Shown here piece by piece: positions 23,625 through 31,720 of a stretch of DNA of 64,000 nucleotides. This DNA comes from Streptomyces sp. RerS4. Lineage in GTDB: Bacteria; Actinomycetota; Actinomycetes; Streptomycetales; Streptomycetaceae. Numbering within the stretch: the stretch's first letter is position 1; the number at the start of each line of letters is the position of its first letter. The stretch covers positions 6,868,501 to 6,932,500 of the forward strand of contig NZ_CP097322.1 in NCBI RefSeq assembly GCF_023515955.1, read 5' to 3'. The notes below the pieces were generated by a model. The model was not told where the DNA came from, ran no database searches, and saw only the letters and a program-made list of their open reading frames with translations. Made by a program: the position numbers and the translations under genes.

Positions 23625-24704
23625 TCAATCCGCCTGCAGGACGTTCCCGTCCTCGTCCAGACCGAGGTGGATGCGGGTGGGCTCCTGGCTGTTGACGTCG
23701 GACGGGCGCGGGCCCTCGGGTCCGTCGGGGCCCCAGCGCAGCAGGCGACGGGTGCGGACGATCCGGTACACGGCGTCCTGGAACTCCAGCCGGTTGACGC
23801 GCCCCACCCGGAGCGCGTCGGCCGCCTCTGCGTACTCGGCTGCCTCCGCCACGCTCTCGTCGGTGGACGCGCGCGCCGCCCAGGTCCGGGCGTCGACGGT
23901 CGGCTCGGCGTCGTAGGGGATGACGCCGTACATCCGGGGCCACATCCACGTCAGGGCGAAGTCCAGCGACTTGCGGGCGGCGTGCGCGGTGGCGTGGGGG
24001 CCGATGACGGGCTTCCAACTGTGCGGCTTCTGCTCCACGACCGTGAACGTCGCCGGCAGCAGGAGGACGTCCGGATGGGTGCGCAGCGCCCGCCGCGCGT
24101 CGGCGCGCACGTCCTGGGGGAAGCGTTCGCCGGTGTAGCGCAGGCCGCGCATCGCCACGCGTTCGACCGCCTGGGTGGGGGTGACGGGCAGGTCCGGGTC
24201 CAGGATCAACTCGTCATCGATGTCCGGGTCCTTGGTGGTGCGCTCCCAGTCGGGGACCAGGGGCTCGTGGTCGGTCGGGCGCGGCTGTTCGATGCCGTCC
24301 GGGCCCGTCACCGCGTACTCCTCGGCACGCACGACGCGGTACCGCGTCCCCTCCACGTCGAGGTCGTCGACGCGCTCCCGCTCCAGCCGGGCGACGGCCG
24401 CCAGCAGTGCGCGCCGCTCGGCCTTGTCCCGCGCCTCGTCCTTGGCACGGAACCACAGGCGCGAGTTCAGTCCGTCGCGAGCGATCTGCGGGCAGGGATC
24501 CGTCACGGCGGCCACCACGCGCCACCGCGCGCCGTCCTCGGGCGGCAGCGCCGCCACCCCGAACAGGGGGCCGCGCACCACCACCGAGGCCGCACGCACC
24601 GCCGCGTCCATCGCGTCGGCTTCCACGGCTGCCTCCACCGGCTCCACCGGAAACCGCACCACCACCGGCCGCGACGCGCGCGGTCCCGCATCCCCAGGCT
24701 TCAT
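23625..24704 (-). CDS. DUF5954 family protein
   Basis: 359 residues from ATG at 24704; AGGA lies 8 nt upstream, whereas an ATG at 24713 is too close to it. This is a soluble protein without catalytic motifs or signal peptide, recognised as DUF5954, a Streptomyces-restricted family. Features include ARWRVVAAVTDPCPQIARDG, WFRAKDEARDKAERRALLA, YRVVRAEEYAVTGPDG and a related YRIVRTRRLLRWGPDG near the C-terminus, suggesting two copies of a small beta unit. Function unknown. Confidence 0.75.
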   Translation of the reverse strand: MKPGDAGPRASRPVVVRFPVEPVEAAVEADAMDAAVRAASVVVRGPLFGVAALPPEDGARWRVVAAVTDPCPQIARDGLNSRLWFRAKDEARDKAERRALLAAVARLERERVDDLDVEGTRYRVVRAEEYAVTGPDGIEQPRPTDHEPLVPDWERTTKDPDIDDELILDPDLPVTPTQAVERVAMRGLRYTGERFPQDVRADARRALRTHPDVLLLPATFTVVEQKPHSWKPVIGPHATAHAARKSLDFALTWMWPRMYGVIPYDAEPTVDARTWAARASTDESVAEAAEYAEAADALRVGRVNRLEFQDAVYRIVRTRRLLRWGPDGPEGPRPSDVNSQEPTRIHLGLDEDGNVLQAD

Positions 24705-24823
24705 GCCGCACATCCTGCCGACGCCCCCGCCCGACCGACCCGAAAACGTCGATTCTTCGCTCCGAAGGGGTTCCGGCCTGTACGGGCGCCGACGGGCTCC
24801 AGCTGTGGGGCGACCTTAAGGAA

Positions 24824-24854
24824 GTTGCCTAATCTCATTAGGTAACTGCATACT
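24824..24854 (+). promoter_or_regulatory. Promoter with TetR operator in the spacer
   Basis: GTTGCCTAAT-CTC-ATTAGGTAAC (24824-24846), an inverted repeat with one mismatch. It lies across the spacer of a plausible promoter, TTGCCT (24825-24830) and CATACT (24849-24854), 18 bp apart, 41 nt upstream of the TetR start. Binding would block the polymerase, so negative autoregulation is expected. Confidence 0.75.
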
Positions 24855-24894
24855 CGTCAATGCCAAGACCGGAACGTGATGTGGAAGGACGGAC

Positions 24895-25464
24895 ATGGCA
24901 CGGGTAGGGCTGACCACGGAGCGCCTGGTCCGGGCGGGGGCCGAGCTGGCCGACGAGATCGGCTTCGAGCAGGTCACTCCGGCCGAGCTCGCCCGGCGGT
25001 GCGGGGTGAAGACCGCGAGCCTGTACTCGCACGTCAGGAACGCGAACGACCTCAAGACGGGGATCGCTCTCCTCGCCTTGGAAGAGCTCGCCGACCGGGG
25101 CGCCACCGCGCTCGCCGGGCGGGCCGGCAAGGACGCCCTGACGGCCTTCGCGAACGTCTACCGCGACTACGCCCTGACGCACCCCGGCCGCTTCGTCGCC
25201 GCCCGTTACCCGCTCGACCCGGAGGCGGCCGCCGCCTCCGCCGGCGCCCGGCACGCCGAGATGATGCGGGCGATCCTGCGCGGCTACGACCTGGCCGAAC
25301 CGCACCGGACCCACGCCGTGCGCCTGCTCGGCAGCGTCTTCAGCGGCTACGTCACCCTGGAAGCCGCCGGCGGCTTCGGCCACAGCGCCCCGGACCCGCA
25401 GGAGAGCTGGACCGAGATCCTCGACGCCCTCGACTCCCTGCTGCGCACCTGGCCCACCACCTGA
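24895..25464 (+). CDS. TetR/AcrR family transcriptional regulator
   Basis: 189 residues. The helix-turn-helix is about residues 7-52 (TTERLVRAGAELADEIGFEQ, then VTPAELARRCGVKTASLYSH). The C-terminal helical domain has the conserved tail FSGYVTLEAAGGFGHSAPDP typical of the WHG-domain subgroup. GGACGGAC precedes the ATG. A GDSL-type hydrolase follows after an 85-nt purine-rich repeat, probably the same transcript, so the hydrolase is the likely regulated function. Confidence 0.9.
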   Translation: MARVGLTTERLVRAGAELADEIGFEQVTPAELARRCGVKTASLYSHVRNANDLKTGIALLALEELADRGATALAGRAGKDALTAFANVYRDYALTHPGRFVAARYPLDPEAAAASAGARHAEMMRAILRGYDLAEPHRTHAVRLLGSVFSGYVTLEAAGGFGHSAPDPQESWTEILDALDSLLRTWPTT

Positions 25465-25486
25465 CCGCCTTCTCCCCTGACCACGC

Positions 25487-25549
25487 GACCGAAGAGACCG
25501 AAGAGACCGAAGAGACCGGCGAGACCCGAGAGACCGGAGAGACCGAGAG
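25487..25549 (+). repeat. Purine-rich 9-bp tandem repeat (GACCGAAGA) before the hydrolase start
   Basis: Three exact GACCGAAGA units followed by degenerate GACCGGCGA, GACCCGAGA, GACCGGAGA and GACCGAGAG, running directly into the ATG at 25550. Each unit carries a weak Shine-Dalgarno-like GA-rich core, so the tract replaces a normal ribosome-binding site. Confidence 0.85.
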
Positions 25550-26737
25550 ATGCGCGCCGCACACGACTGGATCACCACCCCCATCACCGCCGACCGCCTC
25601 CGCGGCGCCCTCGACCTGGAGCACACCGAACGCGGCGTCCTCCCGCACCGGCTGCCCGCCCAGGCCCGGCGGCAGATTCCCGACGGCCAACTGGCCATGG
25701 CGGAGTCGCAACCCGCCGGCGTACGACTGGCCTTCCGCACCCGGGCCACCGCCGTCGAACTGGACGTCGTGGCCACCAAGCGGGTCTACGTCGGAGCACC
25801 TCCGCGCCCGGACGGGGTGTACGAGCTCCTCGTGGACGGCCGCCTCGCCGGCCGGGCCGTCGCGCCCGAGGGCGACACGCTCATCATCGACATGGGCGCG
25901 GGCACCGCGCAGACCCGCCCCGGCCCCGTGGAGACCCTGCGGTTCACCGACCTGCCGGATCACGAGAAGGACGTCGAGATCTGGCTGCCGCACGACGAGA
26001 CCACCCGACTGGTCGCCCTGCGGACCAACGCCCCCGCCGACCCCCCGACGGCCGACGGCCGCAGGGTGTGGGTGCACCACGGCAGCTCCATCAGCCATGG
26101 CTCCGACGCCGCCACGCCCACCGGGACCTGGCCCGCCGTCGCCGCGGCGCTCGGCTCCGTCGAACTGGTCAACCTGGGCTTCGGGGGCAGCGCCCTGCTC
26201 GACCCGTTCACCGCCCGCGCGATCCGCGACACCCCGGCGGACCTGATCAGCGTCAAGATCGGCATCAACCTCGTCAACGCCGACGTGATGCGGCTGCGCG
26301 CCTTCGGTCCGGCCGTCCACGGCTTCCTCGACACCATCCGCGAGGGCCACCCCACCGCGCCCCTGCTGGTCGTCTCCCCGATCCACTGCGCCATCCACGA
26401 GCACACGCCCGGCCCGAGCGCCCTGGACCTCGCCGCGATGAGCGAGGGCCGGCTGAGCTTCGTGGCCACGGGGGACCCCGCCGAGACCGCCGCCGGGAGG
26501 CTGACCCTCTCCGTCATCCGCGACGAGTTGGCCCGCATCGTCAGCGAGCGCGCCGCCACCGACCCGAACCTGCACCACCTGGGAGGCCTCGACCTCTACG
26601 GCGCGGCCGACGACGCCGAACTGCCGCTGCCCGACGCCCTGCATCCCGACCCGGCCACCCACCGCCGCATCGGCGAACGCTTCGCCCGCCTCGCCTTCGG
26701 CGCCGGCGGCCCGTTCGCCGCCGAAACCGACCGCTGA
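25550..26737 (+). CDS. SGNH/GDSL-type hydrolase
   Basis: 395 residues with an N-terminal beta-rich accessory domain (about residues 55-165, as in carbohydrate-esterase 2/3-like enzymes) and a C-terminal SGNH domain. Block I is VHHGSSISHGSD (nucleophile Ser near 179), block II NLGFGGSA (Gly), block III KIGINLVNAD (Asn) and block V DALHPDPATH (Asp/His). All four catalytic blocks are present, so esterase or acyl-hydrolase activity is expected; the substrate is open. No signal peptide is seen, so it should be cytoplasmic. It is co-directional with the TetR regulator upstream, and a strong hairpin at 26774-26797 follows. Confidence 0.85.
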   Translation: MRAAHDWITTPITADRLRGALDLEHTERGVLPHRLPAQARRQIPDGQLAMAESQPAGVRLAFRTRATAVELDVVATKRVYVGAPPRPDGVYELLVDGRLAGRAVAPEGDTLIIDMGAGTAQTRPGPVETLRFTDLPDHEKDVEIWLPHDETTRLVALRTNAPADPPTADGRRVWVHHGSSISHGSDAATPTGTWPAVAAALGSVELVNLGFGGSALLDPFTARAIRDTPADLISVKIGINLVNADVMRLRAFGPAVHGFLDTIREGHPTAPLLVVSPIHCAIHEHTPGPSALDLAAMSEGRLSFVATGDPAETAAGRLTLSVIRDELARIVSERAATDPNLHHLGGLDLYGAADDAELPLPDALHPDPATHRRIGERFARLAFGAGGPFAAETDR

Positions 26738-26773
26738 TCCACACCGCTGATACACGGAGGGCAAAACACGAAA

Positions 26774-26797
26774 GGCAAGGAGTCGGAACTCCTTGCC
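26774..26797 (+). terminator. Intrinsic-terminator-like hairpin after the GDSL hydrolase
   Basis: A 10-bp perfect stem GGCAAGGAGT/ACTCCTTGCC with loop CGGA, followed by an unusually A/T-rich run (CTCAATTTATAG). Confidence 0.8.
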
Positions 26798-26896
26798 ATG
26801 CTCAATTTATAGCGCACAGGGGGGCTTGCGGCAAGGCCCCGGGGAGGGCGCAGAATCGGCAGTCGAAGCCAGGACCTGCTGAAATGGGCGAAATTG

Positions 26897-28327
26897 ATGA
26901 TCGACGTGATCGTGGCCGGTGGCGGACCGACCGGACTGATGGTGGCCAGTGAGCTGCGGCTGGCGGGCGTGCGCGCCGTCGTGCTGGAGAGGCTGACCGA
27001 GCCCACCAAGGAGTCGCGTGCGCAGGGTCTGCACGTGCGCAGCGTCGAGGTGATGGACCAGCGCGGTCTACTGGAGCGGTTCCTGCCGCTCGGGAAGCGG
27101 TTCACGGTCGGTGGCTTCTTCGCCGGCATCGGCAAGGAATGGCCTCAGGGGCTGGACACCGCGCATTCGTACGTCCTCGCGATCCCGCAGGAGGTCACCG
27201 AGCGTCTGCTGACCGAGCACGCCACCGAGCTCGGCGTCGAGATCCGGCGCGGCTGTGAGCTGGTGGGGCTGAGCCAGGACGAGGAGGGGGTGAGCGTCGA
27301 GCTGGCCGACGGCACGCGCCTGCGTTCGCGCTACCTCGTCGGCTGCGACGGCGGTCGCAGCACGGTGCGCAAGCTGCTCGGCGTCGACTTCCCCGGTGAG
27401 CCCGCCAAGGTCGAGACGCTGCTCGGCGCCATGCGGCTGGCCGAGGATCCGGAGACGGTCGCCGCCGTGGTCGCGGAAGTCCGCAAGACCCAGCTGCGGT
27501 TCGGTGCCATGCCCCTGGGCGACGGGACGTACCGCGTCATCGTGCCCGCCGACGGCGTGTCGGAGGACCGTACGGTCCCCCCGACCCTGGAGGACTTCAA
27601 GCGGCAGCTGCGCGCCTTCGCCGGCACCGACTTCGGCGTGCACTCGCCGACCTGGCTCTCCCGCTTCGGCGACGCCACCAGGCTGGCCGAGCGCTACCGG
27701 GTCGGCCGCGTGCTGCTGGCCGGCGACGCGGCGCACATCCACCCGCCGACCGGCGGACAGGGCCTCAACCTCGGCATCCAGGACGCGTTCAACCTCGGCT
27801 GGAAACTGGCCGCCGAGGTGCGCGGTTGGGCCCCGGACGGGCTGCTGGACACCTACCAGACCGAACGGCACGCGGTGGCCGCCGACGTACTGGACAACAC
27901 CCGCGCGCAGATGGAGCTGATGTCCACCGAGCCGGGTGCCCGGTCGGTGCGCCGGCTGCTGGCGGAGCTGGTCGAGCTGGAGGAGGTGAACCGGTACCTG
28001 ATCGAGAAGATCACCGCGATCGGCGTCCGCTACAACCTCGGCGAGGGCCACGCACTGCTCGGCCGCCGGATGCGGGACCTGACGCTGGGGAACGGCCGCC
28101 TCTACGAACTGACGCGCGGCGGGCGCGGACTGCTGCTCGACCGGACCGGCCGGCTCTCGGTGGAGGGCTGGGCGGACCGGGTCGACCACGTCGTCGACTC
28201 CGCCGAGGAGCTCGACGTGCCGGCGGTACTGCTGCGCCCGGACGGCCACGTGGCCTGGGTCGGTGAGGACCAGCGGGACCTGACGGGCCACCTGGAGCGG
28301 TGGTTCGGGGACCGCGACCGCCCCTGA
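26897..28327 (+). CDS. FAD-binding aromatic monooxygenase (MhpA/RdmE-like)
   Basis: 476 residues from ATG at 26897 (a TTG at 26894 is in frame). It has the full class A flavoprotein hydroxylase signature: IVAGGGPTGLMVASELRLAG (about residues 5-24), VGCDGGRSTVRKLLG (the DG motif) and LLAGDAAHIHPPTGGQGLNL (GD motif, about residue 276). A C-terminal thioredoxin-like domain (ELTRGGRGLLLDRTG through VAWVGEDQRDLTGHL) is typical of the polyketide/phenol hydroxylase group. It is likely to hydroxylate an aromatic compound using NAD(P)H. It stands after a terminator with an A/T-rich upstream region, so it has its own promoter. Confidence 0.9.
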   Translation: MIDVIVAGGGPTGLMVASELRLAGVRAVVLERLTEPTKESRAQGLHVRSVEVMDQRGLLERFLPLGKRFTVGGFFAGIGKEWPQGLDTAHSYVLAIPQEVTERLLTEHATELGVEIRRGCELVGLSQDEEGVSVELADGTRLRSRYLVGCDGGRSTVRKLLGVDFPGEPAKVETLLGAMRLAEDPETVAAVVAEVRKTQLRFGAMPLGDGTYRVIVPADGVSEDRTVPPTLEDFKRQLRAFAGTDFGVHSPTWLSRFGDATRLAERYRVGRVLLAGDAAHIHPPTGGQGLNLGIQDAFNLGWKLAAEVRGWAPDGLLDTYQTERHAVAADVLDNTRAQMELMSTEPGARSVRRLLAELVELEEVNRYLIEKITAIGVRYNLGEGHALLGRRMRDLTLGNGRLYELTRGGRGLLLDRTGRLSVEGWADRVDHVVDSAEELDVPAVLLRPDGHVAWVGEDQRDLTGHLERWFGDRDRP

Positions 28328-28421
28328 TCGGGCGGCGGGACGCGCGCGAGCGGGCGTGGCGGTGGCTCCCCGGCGGGCGGTGCGGATGTTGGATGGGGAC
28401 GGGACAGGAAGGAGATCCGCC

Positions 28422-28979
28422 ATGCCGGCACAGGGATCCGCGAAGCGACCCACGACCGAACTCGACGCCCGCTACAGTTCCGCGCTCACGCCCCGTCCGG
28501 GCGCCGCGGACGTCACCGCCACCGAGTGGACCGAGGCCCAGCGGCAGCTGGAGGCCGCGGAGATCTTCTGGGTGTCCACCGTGCGGCCCGACGGCCGACT
28601 GCACGTCACTCCGGTGATCGCCGCCTGGCACGGCGGAGTCCTGTACTTCTCGACGGGCCCCGGGGAGCAGAAGGCGAAGAACCTCGCCCACGACGCGCAC
28701 TGCGCCTTGACCACCGGCGGGAACTCGCTCACCGAAGGGCTCGACCTCGTGGTCGAGGGCACCGCGCGGCCGGTCGAGGACCGGGCGGAGTTGGAGGAGG
28801 TGATCGCGGCGTACGAGGCGAAGTACGGGGCGCACATCACCTCCCCCGAGGGCACCTTCCACGGGATCGACGACGCGTTCCGCCGGGGCGACGCGGTCCT
28901 GTTCGGGGTGGCCCCGACCACGGCGTACGGGTTCGGCCGCGACGACGGCGTCTACAGCCACACCCGGTGGACGTTCTGA
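28422..28979 (+). CDS. Pyridoxamine 5'-phosphate oxidase-fold protein
   Basis: 185 residues. GGAAGGAG lies 7 nt before the ATG. The split-barrel flavin-binding fold shows in EIFWVSTVRPDGRLHVTPVI, GVLYFSTGPGEQKAKNLAHD and CALTTGGNSLTEGLDLVVEG. Family members bind FMN, F420 or haem and include reductases of F420-dependent type; cofactor choice cannot be settled here. Co-directional with the monooxygenase 94 nt upstream. Confidence 0.85.
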   Translation: MPAQGSAKRPTTELDARYSSALTPRPGAADVTATEWTEAQRQLEAAEIFWVSTVRPDGRLHVTPVIAAWHGGVLYFSTGPGEQKAKNLAHDAHCALTTGGNSLTEGLDLVVEGTARPVEDRAELEEVIAAYEAKYGAHITSPEGTFHGIDDAFRRGDAVLFGVAPTTAYGFGRDDGVYSHTRWTF

Positions 28980-29009
28980 CCACGCGGGGGCTCCCCGTAC
29001 GGCCGGATG

Positions 29010-29191
29010 TTCGCGGGCGCCGGGGCCCGGGACGAGGACGTCGCCGTGGACGGCGGCGAACATGCCCGCCGTCTCGTCCGTGACGACGGGGCGCCGGTCG
29101 CCCCGGGCCGCCGGCGTGAGGCGGCCGAGCTTGTTCAGGTCCAGCTGCGGCACCTGGTCGACGCCGACGATGGACAGGCCCCGCCGCTCCG
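29010..29191 (-). pseudogene. Coding-like remnant, A10-motif and carrier-domain-like sequence
   Basis: Between the PNPOx-fold gene and the LuxC-fusion stop codon, one minus-strand frame keeps G or C at virtually every third position for about 60 codons, then loses it near 29010. It has no usable start, only a GTG at 29153 without a Shine-Dalgarno. The translation contains VDQVPQLDLNKLGRLTPAAR, which resembles the catalytic-Lys A10 motif (P-x4-N-K-x2-R) ending adenylation domains. TDETAGMFAAVHGDVLVPGP follows and resembles the first helix of a carrier domain. I read it as the truncated 3' part of a ligase or NRPS-like gene once adjoining the operon. The similarity is by eye only. Confidence 0.4.
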
Positions 29192-31720
29192 TCAGCGGCG
29201 GGCGTCCACCACCGCGCGGAGCTTGCCGCTCCCCGGACTGCGCTCCAGCGAGACCCCGTCGACCGCCTCGACGACCAGCTCCAGCAGGCCCTCGTCCACC
29301 GCCGACCGCAGCTCGGCGTAGCCGGACAGGAACACCTCCCGCAGCCGCGCCGGATCCGTGGCGGCCGTCCGCTCCACCCGTACGGTCAGCCGCTCGCGCG
29401 CCGGCGTCCGCTCCAGCAGGATCTGCGACTCGCCGCGATGGCCGCCGGCTTCCTCGGCCAGGGACACGAAGCGCCGCCGGTCGAGGAAGTACGTCGCCAC
29501 GCGCATGACGTCCCCGATGCGGCCCTGGAGTTCGAAGCGGGGCGCCAGGCTGCCGCACGTACAGCGACCCGGAACCTCCCGGCCGAGGTCGCCGATGACG
29601 TACCGGCCCAGGCTCTGCCCGCGTCGGGCGTGCGTGGTGAACACCAGCCGGCCGGTGTCGCCCGGCGTGACCGGCCGGTCCTCGGCCGGGTCGAGGATCT
29701 CCAGCGTGTGCAGGTCGGCGTGCAGGTGGTGGACGCCGCCCGAGCTGTGCGCGCACTGGTAGCCCAACGGGCCGAGGTCCGTGCTGCCGTAGGTGATCGA
29801 GCGGACCACCTCGATGCCGAACTCCTCCGTCAGCGTCCGCAGTTGCTCCGGGGTGAAGTGCTCGCCGCCGTAGAAGACCTTGCGCAGGCCGCCGTAGGCG
29901 CGCAGCGCGTCCGCCTCCGCGTGCAGGAGCTGCCACAGGTACGAGGGCATCCCGAACAGGGTGTCGGCGCCGTGGTCGATCAACGCCCGCGCCGTGGCCC
30001 GGTGGTCGTCGCCGGCCGCCAGCGGGAGCTGCACCCCGCCGAGGCGTTCCAGTACGGAGAAGAAGCTGATGAAACCGCCGTACATGCCGCCGCAGTAGAA
30101 GAGGTTGGCGGTGCGGTCGCGGGCCGGGTCGTAGCCGGCGGCGAGCAGGCCGCGGGCCGCCGCGTGCATCTGCGTGTCGTAGTCGTCGTAGCTGAACAGC
30201 GACAGCGCCGGCGCGCCGGTGCTCCCGCCGCTGCGGAAATACAGCTCGGCATCGGCCCGCGCCACCCGCCCGTTGCGCTCCTGCACCTCGTCCTTGCCCA
30301 GCAGCGGGCCCGACGGTCGCGGCAGCAGGACCGGCCGCGCCAGATCGTCCAGACAGGCGGTCGTCGCGAAGCGCTCCGGATCGGCCTGGACGGCCACCCG
30401 ACGGCTGTAGCGCTGGAGGGCGTACACCCCGTCGTGCGGCTCGCCCGCGTAGCTCTCCGACATGGCGCCGATCGGGGTGACGCGGGTGACTCCGGCGGCG
30501 AGCGCCGTGCGGGACAGCTCGGCGAAGTCCGTCCGGCTGCCGGCGATGCCCGCCGTCTGGAGGTAGCGGCGCATCGGGCGCAGCGTGGCGATCAGCCGCT
30601 TGCGGGGCAGCGGCTTGACCCACACGCTGCGGTGCAGCGGCGAGGCGGTGAGCGGGGACCGGGTGTCGGCCATGACCCGCCAGGCGCCGTCGGACGCCGC
30701 GAACACCCGCGTCAGACCGAGGTGTTCCTCCAGTCGGGCCACGAGCTCGGTGGTGGTCAGCTCCGCCTCCTCGGCGGGACGCACGTCGCCCAGGGCGCCG
30801 AAACCGGTCGCCGTGGCCGGCAGCCGCGCCGCGAGGACGCCGGCGAAGCGCTCGGCGAACGCGAACACCTCGCCCTCCTCCTCGGTGTCGAGGTAGACCA
30901 CCTGGGGGCTGGAACACGCCTGCTGCTCGAAGAGGCACACGTCATCCGCGAGGGCCTCCAGCGTTCCCTGCTCCGACCAGGCGTCGGCCGTCAGGTAGGC
31001 GAAGGAGATCCGGTGCCCCCACTCAACCAGCCGGCAGCCCTCCGGCACGTGCGCGGCGACCCCCGCCACGGCCGCCTCTCCGCCCCACACGGCGACGGCG
31101 TCCGCGGGCGCGCACATGAGCCGCAGCCAGTCGTCTCGCGACGACGGGAACCGCAGGACGACGATCCGCGCGGCGAGTGCCCCGCTGGGGTCCAGGGCCG
31201 CCAGTTCGGCCATCAGGGCCTGCGTGAGCAGGGTGTCGGCGCTGCTCGTCTTGAGGATGTTGACGTTGCCGGCGAGCAGGCCCTCGACGATGCTCAGCGG
31301 CGCCACGGTGGCGGCGTTGCCCGGAGCGATGTGCGCGACCAGGCCGACCGGCGCCCACGCCTCGTAGACCGTCTCGCGCGGATCGGCCCGGTTCAGCCGG
31401 CCCGGGACGGCGCTGCCGAGTTCCCGGCGGAGCTTGCGGGTCAGCTCCCGGCGGCCGAGGAGCCGGCCGAGCTCGGCCAGGACGGCCGGATCCTCGCCCT
31501 CGGGCAGGTGCGCGGCGAGCCGGGCACGCACCGGATGCGTCGGGTCGAGGAGGGCGGTGGCCAACGCGTCGCACGCCGCCAGCACGGTCTCGGTCTCCAA
31601 CACCGTGGCGAGCGCGGCCTCGACGGCGGCGGGCCAGTCGGCCAGCCGGCGCCCGGCCTCCTCCTCGCCGATGAAGGCGCCCTGCCAGTAGTGGTGGTTC
31701 GTGGTTTCGGTCATGGTCAC
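29192..31720 (-). CDS. LuxC-type acyl reductase fused to a PaaK-like adenylation domain
   Basis: 842 residues. Residues about 15-460 are an acyl-CoA reductase of the LuxC family: GLVAHIAPGNAATVAPLSIV, GNVNILKTSS (nucleotide site) and the active-site cysteine Cys269 in CLFEQQACSSPQVVYLD. Residues about 480-842 are a PaaK/CoF-synthetase-like AMP-binding domain: ELYFRSGGSTGAPALSLFSY (P-loop, near 495), ITYGSTDLGPLGYQC and VIGDLGREVPGRCTCG. LuxC reduces a thioester-bound acyl group to an aldehyde with NADPH, and the fused domain could load the acid. The GTG start overlaps the LuxE stop by 4 bp. It is the last intact gene of a five-gene operon with no luxA or luxB. Confidence 0.85.
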   Translation of the reverse strand: MTMTETTNHHYWQGAFIGEEEAGRRLADWPAAVEAALATVLETETVLAACDALATALLDPTHPVRARLAAHLPEGEDPAVLAELGRLLGRRELTRKLRRELGSAVPGRLNRADPRETVYEAWAPVGLVAHIAPGNAATVAPLSIVEGLLAGNVNILKTSSADTLLTQALMAELAALDPSGALAARIVVLRFPSSRDDWLRLMCAPADAVAVWGGEAAVAGVAAHVPEGCRLVEWGHRISFAYLTADAWSEQGTLEALADDVCLFEQQACSSPQVVYLDTEEEGEVFAFAERFAGVLAARLPATATGFGALGDVRPAEEAELTTTELVARLEEHLGLTRVFAASDGAWRVMADTRSPLTASPLHRSVWVKPLPRKRLIATLRPMRRYLQTAGIAGSRTDFAELSRTALAAGVTRVTPIGAMSESYAGEPHDGVYALQRYSRRVAVQADPERFATTACLDDLARPVLLPRPSGPLLGKDEVQERNGRVARADAELYFRSGGSTGAPALSLFSYDDYDTQMHAAARGLLAAGYDPARDRTANLFYCGGMYGGFISFFSVLERLGGVQLPLAAGDDHRATARALIDHGADTLFGMPSYLWQLLHAEADALRAYGGLRKVFYGGEHFTPEQLRTLTEEFGIEVVRSITYGSTDLGPLGYQCAHSSGGVHHLHADLHTLEILDPAEDRPVTPGDTGRLVFTTHARRGQSLGRYVIGDLGREVPGRCTCGSLAPRFELQGRIGDVMRVATYFLDRRRFVSLAEEAGGHRGESQILLERTPARERLTVRVERTAATDPARLREVFLSGYAELRSAVDEGLLELVVEAVDGVSLERSPGSGKLRAVVDARR

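Noticed and set aside
28011..30938. A 975-codon minus-strand open frame across the monooxygenase end, PNPOx gene and LuxC fusion
   Set aside because: Over most of its length it is out of phase with clear genes. Only the strip at 29010-29191 shows real coding bias and is reported separately.
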